Source: Eremochloa ophiuroides (taxonomy: Eukaryota > Streptophyta > Magnoliopsida > Poales > Poaceae). Taken from it: a stretch of 64,000 nt of DNA. The DNA lies in contig JAHLJS010000006.1 in the NCBI GenBank assembly GCA_038502445.1, positions 29,556,946-29,620,945 of the forward strand, read 5' to 3'. This document shows, piece by piece, positions 11,458-21,788 of the stretch (its first letter is position 1; the number at the start of each line of letters is the position of its first letter). The notes under the pieces are model-generated. The model saw nothing but the letters and a program-made list of their open reading frames with translations. It was not told the origin of the DNA and made no database searches. The position numbers and the translations under genes are program-made.

Positions 11458-11942
11458 TGAAAGCCCTAGTTTGGTTTTGATAATTAATGACATCCTATGG
11501 ACTAACCTAAGTTGCTAAGTATGGCAAGGTTTAGGTTGGTCAAACCATGAAACATGGAGTCTAAGAGATGGTGTTGATCAAGATGACTCGTCCATGGAAC
11601 AAGAAGCAAGGTGGATCAAGTGAAGTTGATCAAGGTGAAAAGAAAAGACTTGAAGGCAAAGGTATAACCCCAAATAGGCTTTTCTTTTGGTGATCAAGAC
11701 ACCTAGTGGGTGTGATCACATTTAGGTTAGATAGCCGACTATTAAGGGGAGAACGAGTGTTGGATTACCTTCAAGTGCTCTAGGTTGCATTTCAAGGCAT
11801 TGAATCTAACACAACCTAGAGATCAAGTTAGAAACCCTTGAATTTTTTTGAAAATGCTAGCATACTGTGCACAAGTGTTGAGAACCTTGAGTGTTAGCAC
11901 ATAAAAGCAAAGGGAGCAAAACTAACTTGAGTAGAGCAAGCT

Positions 11943-12480
11943 TCTGAGCGTCGAACACTGGGATCAGAGGCGTCGGACTATTGGCGCGAAGAGTTCGACG
12001 GTCCCAGGCTCTGTTTCTAAACTTTGAAAGCGTCGGACGGTTGGCATTGGTCCGACGGTGAGCGTCGAACTCCGTCCGACGGTCTTTTGAGCTCTCTGTA
12101 ACTCTCTGGAAGCGTCGGACAATGAATTTCATTAGTCCGACGCACTGACTTGAAGACGTCCGACGGTGTCTCTGTGCTGTGGCTGTCTGTGAGTGTCGGA
12201 CAATCCAACAAAGTGTGTGGCGTGAGCGTCGGACCATTAGCTGACAGTTCGACGACGCGTCGCGGTGAGTTCACGGCGTGGCGAGGCGCGTGGCGTGCTC
12301 TGGGCACAGCGTCGGACGCTGTTGCTTAGTCCGACGCCAACCCGTCCGACGGTTGTGGTCTGTGGCATGAGCAGTTAGCCTTTGAGATCCAGCGGCTGTG
12401 GTTGAATGGAGAAGACACGTGGCGCGATCAGAAACCATCGAACTCGGAGGATTGGTCCGACGGATCCAGTCCGACAGTAT
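11943..12480 (+). promoter_or_regulatory. CCGAC-motif cluster upstream of the TATA box in the B LTR
   Basis: GTCGGAC and its reverse complement GTCCGAC occur about 14 times in 540 bp, often within GCGTCGGACG or GTCCGACGG. Each contains CCGAC on one strand. The cluster ends immediately before the TATA box. A related cluster is present in the LTRs of A. CCGAC is the core of the DRE/CRT element bound by DREB/CBF factors, but the flanking T is not the preferred A or G. Any regulatory function is inferred. Confidence 0.5.
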
Positions 12481-12485
12481 AAAAA
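12478..12485 (+). promoter_or_regulatory. TATA box of the B 5' LTR
   Basis: TATAAAAA follows the CCGAC cluster. The matching site in the 3' LTR is 32834-32841. Confidence 0.65.
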
Positions 12486-13437
12486 GCTGTTTAACGGCTG
12501 TTTTGTGTGGGGTAACGGCTAGGAGTGCACTTGCGGGTATTTATACTCCCTCCCTGGTCACTTGGTGATACTCTTGCACATTTGATTCATTGCCTAACTC
12601 TTGTGAGCACTCTTTAGCCTCCCACTCACTCATTTGTTCATCTTTGATCATCTTTGTGAGTTGAGTGATCCTCGAGTGCATCGTTGCTTAGTGAATTGCA
12701 TCCTAGAGCACTTGAGAGCCAGCCAAGGCTGAGTTCTTATTCTCTTGGGGCATTGCCATGTCCCTAGCGGCTTGGAGGCGATTTCGGTGTTGAGGTTGAT
12801 TGGTGATTGTTCAAGCCCACACTGAGGTGATTGATTGTGAGAGGTTTTGTGGTTATCCTCGGCGGAGTGCCAAAACCAACTCTAGTGGATTGCTCGTGGT
12901 TGATAGCCACTTCTCTTGTGTTGGTGAGCGGCTCCCGGTGAGGGATTGGAGTGTGAAGCCTAGCTCGCAATCCACCAAGGAAGACCGGTGCCACAACGAG
13001 GAGTAGCGTGACGGCGATCACGTGAACCTCGGTAAAAAATCGGGTGTTCACTCTTTTCTCCACCATCGAGTGGATGATTGGTCTTCCGGCTTGCTTTTGT
13101 TGATTGATCAATTGGTTTTCATAGTCTATCTCTTGGTGATTGGCTCTTCATGTGATTAGTCTTCACTTCATCAAGCCCTCGGTATAATCATCCTCGATCA
13201 CTCTTCCTTGCGCTTACTATTTGTCTAGGTGCCATCTCCTTAGGTTTGGAGGAGTTGGTTTCTTGCGGTTGAGTGCATATTCTTGTGAAGTAGAATATTG
13301 TGCTAGGTGGCTTGCATAGGGTAGTTTAAAGCTAGTGCTTTGCAATAGCCTTATTATATTCTAACTTGTGGTCTAGTACTTTATAGAATTTTTTAATAGG
13401 CTATTCGCCCCCCTCTAGCCTATTCGGTCCTTTCAAG

Positions 13438-13450
13438 TGGTATCGGAGCC
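13438..13450 (+). other. Primer-binding site of B
   Basis: TGGTATCGGAGCC begins two bases after the LTR. It is the Met-initiator-type site with one A to G change relative to TGGTATCAGAGCC. Confidence 0.88.
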
Positions 13451-13493
13451 GAGGTCACCACCGTCTGAGGCTTAACATCCTTGTGGTGCAAGA

Positions 13494-15515
13494 ATGGCTC
13501 AAATCAATGTGTTGGGGAAGCCGCTAAAGTTTGATGGCACAAGCTATGATCATTGGAAGAGGAAGATGATTGTGCACTTGATGACCATGTATATTGATGT
13601 GTGGAAGGCAATGGAGACAAAGATTGAGTATGAAAGTCCACAAGCTCCCACCGATGCCGATAAAAGAATGATGGAGTGCAATGCTCATGCAATCAATGCT
13701 CTCTATACCGCACTTGAGTCTCATGTATTTGAGCAAATCAAGGATCTTGATTTAGCTCATGACATTTGGATGCGGTTGGAGGAGACCTATGAAGGCACAC
13801 AAGAGGTCAAGAATGCCAAGGTCTATATGTTGAGAGAGAAGTTTGGCACCTTCAAGATAGAAGATTATGAAAGTGTGTCAAAAATGTTCAACCGGTTGCA
13901 AGTGATAGTCAATGACTTGAAGAGTTTGGGTGAGGACATCAAGGACAAGGACTTCTCTCATAAGTTCTTGAGATGCTTGCCCGCAAGATTTGCCATCATC
14001 AAGACATTGCTAGCAAGAGAAGACTTGAGCAAGAAGAAGCCCAACCAAATCCTCGGTGAGATCATCACTCAAGACACGAACAATGAGAAGTTGGTTGAGG
14101 AAAAGAAGAAGAAGAGTGTAGCACTTATGGCTACATCCTCCAAGAGCAAGGGCAAAGCCAAGATGATTGAGCTTGATGAAGAATCTACTTCAAGTAATGA
14201 TGAAGATGATGAGGCTATGGCTCTCCTAGTGTGCAAGTTTGGTCGGCTTCATGAAGAGGAAGGGCCATGGTCAAGGCAAAAAGAAGTTCATCTCTAAGAA
14301 CAAACAAGAGCCTAGAAGATGCTTCAAGTGCAAGAGTTTGGATTCACTTCATTACCGATTGTCCTCATAGTAGTGACAATGACAATGAAAGTGATGATGA
14401 CAAGAAGAAGAGCAAGAAAAAGGAAAAGAAGGAAAAGAAGAACAAGAATGTGACACTCAAGAAGAAGAAAAAGGGGCAATCATATTGTGTCACTTGGGAT
14501 GATAGTGATGCCTCTACCGATGATGATGATAGTGATGATGAGAACAAGACAATCAAGAAGAATGTTATGGCAAGCATTGCTCTCAACAACAAGCTATCTC
14601 TCTTTGACACTCCATCCACATGTTTGATGGCCAAGCCATACAAGGTACAATCCTGATGATGAGGGTGATAAGGAGGAGCTCTCATGTGATGAGCTTATGT
14701 CCATGCTTGATGATGCCAACACTTACATTGAGGCCAAGGGAAAGGAGTGCAAAGAATTGTGCAAAGGCAAGATAGCCATTGAGCAATCCTTTGATGAGCT
14801 CTTGAAGTCTCATGAGAGGCTAATGGAAGCCCATGAGAATCTCAAGGTGGCTCACTCCAAGCTAGAGAAAGCTCATTCCTCTCTAGTGGCCGAAAATGAG
14901 AAGAGGGCATCCATCAAGACATGTGACATGGTTTCATCATGTGACATCCTTAGTGACAAGTCAATTCCCTCTACTACTATTATTGTCACTAACCCTTCTT
15001 GCAGCTCTACCACTCCTATTTCACCTAAAGTTGATGACTCTAAGTCCTCACTTGTGGTAGAAAACAAAAACCTCAAGGAGGAGGTCAACAAGCTCACCCG
15101 TGCCTTAGGCAATGCCTATGGTGGGGATGCGAGCTTGCTAAAGTGCTTGGGTAGCCAAAGATTTAGTCACTCTAAGGAGGGACTAGGCTATACCCCCAAG
15201 AAAGGCAAGGCCGCTTTTGTGACTCCCAAAGCTAGCTTTGTAAGGAGCAATGGCAGGTATTGGCAAAGATGCATGCAAGTGGGGCATTATGAGCAACATT
15301 GCATGACAAACAAGGTCAAGCAAGTAAAATTTGCTAGTGTGACTTCAATTCGCCTTGATTATTGTTACATGCTCACCAAGGGAGTGAAGGGTGTTAAAGC
15401 CAAGTACATTGGTACACCTAGTGGTAACCCAAGGAGAAGATCCATTTGGGTTCCCAAGTCTTTGGTCACTAACCTCCAAAGACCCAAGAATGCTTGGGTA
15501 CCTAAAACCAATTGA
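13494..15515 (+). pseudogene. Gag of Copia B
   Basis: The ATG at 13494 opens a 267-codon frame with a UBN2-type domain (KFDGTSYDHWKRKMIVHL, HAINALYTALESHVFEQI, DIWMRLEETYEGT, LRCLPARFAIIKTLL). A frameshift near 14265 leads to the zinc-knuckle start RRCFKCKSLD. A further 1-bp insertion shifts the rest (FITDCPH) into another frame, so the knuckle cannot form. Then come Lys/Asp-rich sequence and, from about 14665, a coiled-coil-like segment (SHERLMEAHENLKVAHSKLE) ending at 15515. The original was a long Gag of SIRE type. It is broken in at least three places. Confidence 0.88.
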
Positions 15516-15931
15516 TCTATTCTTTGTAGGTCAATTACAAAGCCGGAGGAAAACATTGGGTGCTTGATAGTGGATGCACTCAACATATGACCGGAGAGTC
15601 TAGTATGTTCAATTCTATCAACACAAGTGGCAACCAAGAGTTTGATTCTATCACTTTTGGTGACAATGGCAAATGCAAGGTGAAAGGCTTAGGCAAGATT
15701 GCTATCTCAAATGATATGAGTATATCCAATGTGTTGCTAGTTGAATCTCTCAATTTCAACTTATTATCGGTTGCACAACTTTGTGATCTTGGTTTCAAGT
15801 GCATCTTTGGTATTGATGATGTTGAGATTGTGAGTGTAGATGGTTCCAACTTGATCTTCAAGGGATTTAGGTATGGGAACTTATACTTGGTGGATTTCAA
15901 TGATAGTGAAGCAAACTCTCGTCTTGTTTGA
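15516..15931 (+). pseudogene. Aspartic protease region of Copia B
   Basis: WVLDSGCTQHMTG carries the DSG active site of Copia retropepsin. LLSVAQLCDLGF, typical of the protease to GAG-pre-integrase linker, follows. The frame stops at 15931 because one A is missing relative to copy 1 (positions 116-122), where the frame stays open. Confidence 0.9.
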
Positions 15932-16595
15932 TCTCTAAGGCAAGTCTTGGTTGGTTATGGCATAGAAGGCTTGGACATGTTGGAATGAAGCAACTTGGAA
16001 GATTGGTCAAGCATGGTATGGTTAGAAGCTTGAAGGATGTGCACTTTGAGAAGGATAGGTTGTGTAGTTCTTGTCAATTTAGAAAGCAAGTTGGGAATAC
16101 ACATCCTAAGGAAGGCATGATGAGTACATCTAGTCCACTTGAGCTGTTGCATATGGATTTGTTTGGTCCAACCACTTATGCAAGCATTGGAGGAAGAAAG
16201 TATGGCTTTGTGATAGTTGATGACTTCTCTAGATACACTTAGGTATTCTTTCTAGTTGACAAAAGTGAAGTATATGAAATCTTCAAATCTTCCATCAAGA
16301 GAAGCCAAAATGAGTTTGATACAAGGGTGAAGCAAGTGAGAAGTGACAATGGTGGTGAGTTTAAGAACATAAGAATTGATGAGCTATGTGATGATTTGGG
16401 TATCAAGCATCAATTCTCGGCCAAATACACTCCACAATCAAATGGGCTTGTTAAAAGAAAGAATAGAACTCTCATTGATATGGCAAGAACAATGTTAAGT
16501 GAATATAATGTTAGTGATGAGTTTTGGACCGAAGCTATCAACACGGCTTGCTACTCTAGCAACCGCCTATATTGTCATCCTATGTTGAAGAAGAC
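15928..16595 (+). pseudogene. Integrase of Copia B, part before the D insertion
   Basis: The zinc domain (WHRRLGHVG, CSSCQF) and the core with LLHMDLFGP and RSDNGGEF hold the first two catalytic Asp residues. The third catalytic residue is changed: NGLVKRKN has AAA (16453-16455) where copy 1 has GAA. TAG at 16240-16242 replaces Trp. The frame runs to the AAGAC target site (16591-16595) and continues after element D at 28514-28519 with TPYELLNGRK. Confidence 0.93.
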
Positions 16596-16664
16596 TGTGG
16601 GGGTATAAACCCGTATACCCGCATAGTCATACTTGGCCCAAGTCTATCGAACAGGCCTGAACTA

Positions 16665-16723
16665 CCAAGGACGCGTCGCCCATACGATCTCTAGGAGATC
16701 GCGTATATCCGCCGAGTCCTTGG
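16665..16723 (+). promoter_or_regulatory. Nested inverted repeats in U3 of the D LTR
   Basis: CCAAGGAC (16665-16672) pairs with GTCCTTGG (16716-16723). Inside lies CGATCTC (16685-16691), TAG, GAGATCG (16695-16701). A further pair, CTAGCCGAT and ATCGGCTAG, follows downstream (about 16753-16785). All are present in the three D LTRs of this window. The role is unknown; protein binding or RNA folding of read-through transcripts are possibilities. Confidence 0.7.
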
Positions 16724-16832
16724 CGGGCAAGAAAATAGCTTTCCTAGGATCTAGCCGATTGGTTTCCCAGATCGGCTAGGATTGTAATCTGTTATGTATG
16801 GCAAGATCAACTTGTAACCCTGCCCCCCGGAC

Positions 16833-16840
16833 TATATAAG
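16833..16840 (+). promoter_or_regulatory. TATA box of the D 5' LTR
   Basis: TATATAAG within a GC-rich setting (CCCCCCGG before, GCGGGCAGG after). The copies are at 1040-1047 and 28289-28296. Confidence 0.75.
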
Positions 16841-17059
16841 GCGGGCAGGAGGGTCTACTCGATTCATCTAATCTACTAGCAATACAACACAGCAGCATAC
16901 AGGACGTAAGGTATTACGCCTCGTGGCGGCCTGAACCTGTCTAAACCTCTGTTCCGCACGAATTGTGCTCCCTCGTTCGTCTCAGGCGCACCCTCACCGT
17001 CTCATCTACTACCGCGGGCATACCCCTCGGTAGACTATCGCCGGTATTCCGTCGACAGT

Positions 17060-17077
17060 TGGCGCGCCAGGTAGGGG
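17060..17077 (+). other. Primer-binding site of D
   Basis: TGGCGCGCCAGGTAGGGG begins two bases after the 5' LTR. It is identical in copy 1 (1267-1284). The cognate tRNA is not assigned. Confidence 0.82.
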
Positions 17078-17094
17078 GTGTGCCACCTGATTCC

Positions 17095-19336
17095 ATGGCG
17101 AACAAGGTGATTTTTTCAAGCTCCATCGAGCTCCCGACGCCGGGCCAGATCTTCACGGTGGGATCCATCACCTGGGTCGTCGGCGCGAACGGCGAAGGGG
17201 TGATTCTGGACGCAGCTCAGATCCCCTGCGTGTTGCCTCCGATGAAAAGGCTGCCATGCTACGTTCGAAAAAACATCGACAAAGACGACCTGATTGGGTC
17301 TATAGATCGGGTCACCAAGAAGCTGTCAGAGGGACTCCAAATCCTGGAGTCCATGTCATCCACAACGCACCGCCCCTCTTCGCTATCCCCCGACACGACA
17401 CTAGTCGTCACCGTCACACCTCTCGAACGCATCGTCGAGGAGCGACCTCGAGCGGATCGTCCTCCGAACGGCTACTTGCCACTCGGACTACAAAACGCAG
17501 CTTCCAGTTTCGCTCAAACGCTGTGTCAACACGCCGGCACCAGCTCCTTCATCACCCCCGATAACGTCCGCCCTGACAATGATGATCAAGAGGGTGGCCT
17601 TCCCGCCGATCTGCCTCCCATCAGGCAATTTTTTGGGGGACCGGTCCTTGCCATCAGCAACGACAGCGACCCGCCACCCAATGAGTCCGAAGAAGCCCGA
17701 GCAGCCCGCGAGGCAAGGAACGTCGATCGCAGACGACGCCGCGAGCAGCAAGCTGAAGCGAGGAGGACTGCGGTGAAGAATCTGGAGCCTAAATTTTGCA
17801 TGCTCGGGGAATACGAGGTCTGCACGACTCCAAGCGCCAATGTCGCCGTCGCGATCGCCGAGGCCAAGAGGCTACCCCAAACTCCAGAGCTCGGGCGGCT
17901 CACCGCTCTTCTCCAAGCAACTCAGGTCCAGATCAATGAAGGAAGACAAGCGCCATCTCATAGCACGGCATCGGCTACAGAGCTCAGTCGGCGAAGATGG
18001 TGAGATGTCTCGCGGTGGTCGGAGACCTCATCGGCGAGACGACTACCAAGAGGTGAACCAATCCGACCTCCGGCCAAAGCTGAAGACCAAAGACCTACGC
18101 GGCCGCATCGAGAACAGGAGAGAAGCCAGACACTCAGCAGAGGCCGAGTGACGAAGAGAGTATGATCAGACGCATGGCTTCCCCAACGACAAGACCGCCC
18201 CGGAACTGCCATTCACGCCGGCACTCCGAGCAGTCGTCTGGCCTCCTAACTTCAAAGTTGTCGGCGTCAAGACTTACGACGGAAGTGCCGATCCCAACAA
18301 ATGGCTCAACGTCTACGAGATCGCCGTCCAAGACGCCGGTGGAAACAGGGATGTGATGGCCAACTACCTCCCGGTCATGCTCAGCGCCTCCGCCAATAAC
18401 TGGCTTCATAGTTTGAGGCCGAACTCCTATCGACACTTGGGATCAGTTGAAAGAGCAGTTCGTCAATAACTACCGCGCCACCTGCAAGCAACCGGGCACG
18501 AAGTATGATCTTGAAAGACTTCGGCAAGGCTCTCGGGACTCCCTGCGAGACTACATCCGGCACTTCTCGGAAATCAGAAATGACATCCCCGACATCACAG
18601 ATGCAGAAGCCATCTCCGCGTTTATGCGCGGCCTGAGGCCCGACGAGGAACTGCAGAAGAAATTATACCGCACCAGCCCGACCACCGTTGCCGAGATGCT
18701 ACGCATCGCCAACAAATATGCCGATGGAAACGACGCAGCTCATCACTCCATTCACAGTAGCCTTCGCTTCCCCGACCAGTCGCGGAACCAAGAAGAGGGC
18801 CACCGAACTGATCGGCACCAGGGTGATCGAGCTCCTCGGAGAGACTACCTGCCGCGATGACCGCGACCATCGACTGATGCTCAGAACACCGCCGCTACGA
18901 CGAACCCGAGAGCTCCAGGGCTGGAGAGAGGCGCCGCCACTACCAAGTTTACAACACCCGACCAGCCCCAAAGCGCAATTACGAGGAGGCCTACTCCAAG
19001 CTCCTCGACTGCCCAGTGCCCCGTCCACAAGCACCACAAGCACACCATGAGGGAGTGCGAGGGTTTCTCCAGGAAGTTCCAAGCAGAAGAGAAGAAGAAG
19101 GCTCGCGTAGAGTCTGACAGGGACCGGCGCGACGACACCGACAAGCCTCCAGGCTTCACTGACGCACACCGAACCGTGTCCACCATCATCGGTGGACGCG
19201 CCACCATCGAGTCAAAGAGGGAGCAGAAACTCGTCAATAGACGTGTCAACTCCGTTGCCAATTCCGACAGCGCGATCGCTGATCCAAGGCTTCCTCCTTG
19301 GTCCCACCAAGACATCACCTTCAGCAGGGCTGACCA
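17095..19336 (+). pseudogene. Gag of Gypsy D
   Basis: ATG 17095 opens MANKVIFSSSIELP and the frame runs to 18003, where an extra base relative to copy 1 ends it. A CGA to TGA change at about 18149 and an extra T near 18428 further interrupt it. The capsid-like part (WDQLKEQFVNNY, LRDYIRHFSEIRNDIP, ISAFMRGLRPDEELQKKLY) is readable at 18447-18860. A Cys/His remnant (CPVHKHHKHTMREC) lies near 19020-19060. Copy 1 is intact at several of these points and broken at others, so the two copies decayed separately after duplication. Confidence 0.88.
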
Positions 19337-19996
19337 ATGGACCCTAGATTCCAGTACTTGGGTCACTTTCCATTGATCGTCGATCCGGTCATACACACGA
19401 CACGTTTCCAGAAGGTGCTCATCGATGGCGGCAGCGGCCTCAACATCCTGTTCTCCAGAGCTGCCAAGGAACTCGGGCTAAAAGAAGAAGACTTGCGACC
19501 CACATCAGCTCCCTTCTGGGGTATCGTCCTGGGACAGCCGTCATATCCTCGAGGGCAGATAAGCCTCCCGGTTCAGTTCGGGCACCCACAGTGCTTCCGC
19601 ATCGAGCACATCGACTTCTTGGTGGCCGACTTCGACGCTGCTTATCATGCTATCCTCGGCCGACCAGCTCTGGCGAAATTCGGGGCCATCCCCAACTACA
19701 CCTACCTCGTTATGAAGATGCCAGCGGAGAACGGCGTCCTTTCCATTCGCGCCGATCTCCAAGTTGCATATGCTTGCGAGCGAGAGGCCATTGCCATGGC
19801 GGAAGCTGTCGAAGAATCCATACTCATGAACATCTGTGCTGCGGACGCAAAGCAAGTAGCTCCAGAAGACCAAGTCATCCCAGAGAAGACCCCATCAAGA
19901 TCAGCCACCAAGAACAAGGAAACGAAGGAGGTTGTCCTGGTCCCCGGTGAGCCAAACAAGACTACTCGCATCGGGGCCGACCTCGATCCCAAATAG
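19337..19996 (+). pseudogene. Aspartic protease region of Gypsy D
   Basis: Residues about 29-41 read VLIDGGSGLNILF, the retropepsin active site in the form typical of Tat elements. HIDFLVADFDAAYHAILGRP follows, as expected between protease and RT. A linker rich in Lys and Glu leads to TAG 19994-19996, after which the frame reads on toward RT (SFLREHVSTFTWKPADMPG). The stop is shared with copy 1. Confidence 0.92.
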
Positions 19997-21103
19997 GAAG
20001 ACGCGCTCGTCAGCTTCCTAAGGGAGCACGTAAGCACTTTCACATGGAAACCAGCGGATATGCCCGGCGTTCCCAGGAAGTTGATCGAGCACTCCTTGAA
20101 TGTCTCAAAGACCGCCAAGCCAACCAAGCAGAAACTCCGGCGATTCTCTCCAGACAAGAAGGAGGCCATTAGGGTAGAGATAGCCCTGGCTCTTAGCTGC
20201 CGGCTTCATCAGAGAGGTGTATCACCCTGACTGGTAGCCAATCCGGTGCTTGTAAGAAAAAAGAATAATGAATGGAGAATGTGCGTTGATTACACCGATC
20301 TCAACAAACACTGCCCTAAAGACCCCTTCGGTCTTCCACGAATCGACGAAGTCGTCGACTCAACAGCAGGTTGCGAGCTACTCAGCTTCCTCGACTGCTA
20401 CTCCGGATACCATCAGATCGCTTTGAAGGAAGAAGACCAAGAGAAGACGTCTTTCATCACCCCTTTCGGGGCTTATTGTTACAAGACCATGTCTTTCGGA
20501 TTGAAGAATGTTGGAGCAACCTACCAACGGGCGATTCAAGCTTGTCTGGATGACCTTATCCCCGACGTCGCTGCAGCATACATTGATGACGTCGTCATCA
20601 AGACTCGAACGGCTGAAGACCTCATCTCCAACCTCGAAGCAGTTTTCGAAAAACTGGACAAATTCCAATGGAAGCTTAATCCTGGCAAGTGTATATTCGG
20701 CGTCCGATCCGGCAACTTGCTCGGTAACATCGTCAGCAAGCAAGGCATCCTCCCCAACCCGAAAAAAATCAACGCGGTAATGAGGATGAAGCCTCCGACC
20801 AATGTCAAAGATGTGCAAAAGCTCACCGGGTGCATGGCGGCCCTTAGCTGTTTCATCTCCAGACTGGGCGAGAAAGGCCTCTCATTTTTCAAGTTACTGA
20901 AAGCTGGCGAGAAGTTCACCTTGTTAGAAGAGGCAGATACAGCCTTCAGAGAACTCAAACGCTTCTTAACGAGTCCTCCGCTTCTCACAGCTCCAAAAAA
21001 GGACGAAACATTGCTGATCTACATCGCCGCGACTAATAACGTCGTCAGCACTACCATCGTCGTTGAGCGAGAAGAAGACGGTCACGCCTATCCGGTCCAG
21101 TGA
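19997..21103 (+). pseudogene. Reverse transcriptase of Gypsy D
   Basis: RT blocks in order are MCVDYTDLNKHCPKDPFGLP, YSGYHQIALKEE, FGAYCYKTMSFGLKNVGATY and AYIDDVVIKT. The catalytic YIDD lies at 20579-20590. Thumb and connection sequence (LGNIVSKQGI, then VQKLTGCMAALSCFISRLGEKG) follows. TAG 20235-20237 interrupts the N-terminal part and a frameshift lies near 20190. The frame ends at a stop at 21101-21103. The core from 20246 to 21103 is open for 285 codons. Confidence 0.94.
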
Positions 21104-21685
21104 CTAGTTTACTTCATCAGTGAAGTCCTCAACGAGTCCAAGACCCGTTACCCAACGGTGCAGAAATTGATATACGCTGTTCTCGTCACCTCAAGAAAGC
21201 TCCGTCATTATTTTGAAGGATATTCCATAGCAGTAGTCTCTGAATACCCCCTGGGTAGCATCCTCCGAAACAAAGACGCCAACAGCCGGATCCTAAAATG
21301 GGCAGTAGAGCTAGGAACATACTACATTGATTTCCGCAGCCGAATAACAGTCAAGTCGCAGGTACTCGCCAATTTCATAGCTAAATGGACAGAGATACAA
21401 GAAACTTCGCATCCGGCACAGGAAGAGTATTGGACAATGTTCTTCAACGGGTCCCTCAGCACCAGCGGTGCTGAAGCCGGAGTACTCCTTATATCGCCCT
21501 CCGGTGAGCGCCTCCGTTACGTCTTGCGAATTTACTTCATGGCGTCCAACAACGCGGCCGAATACGAGGCCGCCTTGCATGGTCTCCAGATAGCCTCCGA
21601 GCTCGGCATCCATCGCATCATGGTCTACGGGAACTTGGCCCTGGTCATCAACCAGGTTAACAAAGACTGGGACCTGCAACAATGA
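21104..21685 (+). pseudogene. RNase H regions of Gypsy D, including a second archaeal-type domain
   Basis: The first part (LIYAVLVTSRKLRHYFEGY, ILKWAVELGTYYIDFRSR) is the usual Gypsy RNase H and connection. It is followed by a second, archaeal-type RNase H (WTMFFNGSLSTSGAEAGVLL, NNAAEYEAALHGLQIASELG), a mark of the Tat lineage. In related elements the motifs are usually F-D-G-S and G-D-S; here they read FNGS (AAC at 21446-21448) and GNL (AAC at 21632-21634), so two expected acidic residues are Asn. The Glu of AEYEA is kept. The frame stops at 21685, and a shift leads to the integrase. Confidence 0.88.
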
Positions 21686-21788
21686 GAAAATAGACTCCTA
21701 CGTCGCCGCAATCAGAAAAATCGAAGGGAAATTCCTTGGAATAGAATACCATCATATCATTCGAAGCGAAAATCAGGCGGCCGACGAA

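Larger units (their letters stand above)
11458..13435 (+). repeat. 5' LTR of B
   Basis: 1978 bp, from TGAAAGCCC to GGTCCTTTCA. Positions 11943-12480 carry about 14 GTCGGAC or GTCCGAC motifs. A TATA box follows at 12478, then an untranslated leader of about 950 bp. Confidence 0.93.
16596..17057 (+). repeat. 5' LTR of D
   Basis: TGTGGGGGTATAAACC to CCGTCGACA, 462 bp. The U3 part holds three inverted repeats: CCAAGGAC/GTCCTTGG enclosing CGATCTC-TAG-GAGATCG, and CTAGCCGAT/ATCGGCTAG. TATATAAG lies at 16833-16840. Confidence 0.96.

Noticed and set aside
14365..14685. Phe/Ser-rich minus-strand frame opposite the B gag
   Set aside because: It is the complement of a Lys/Asp-rich coding stretch, with no independent support.
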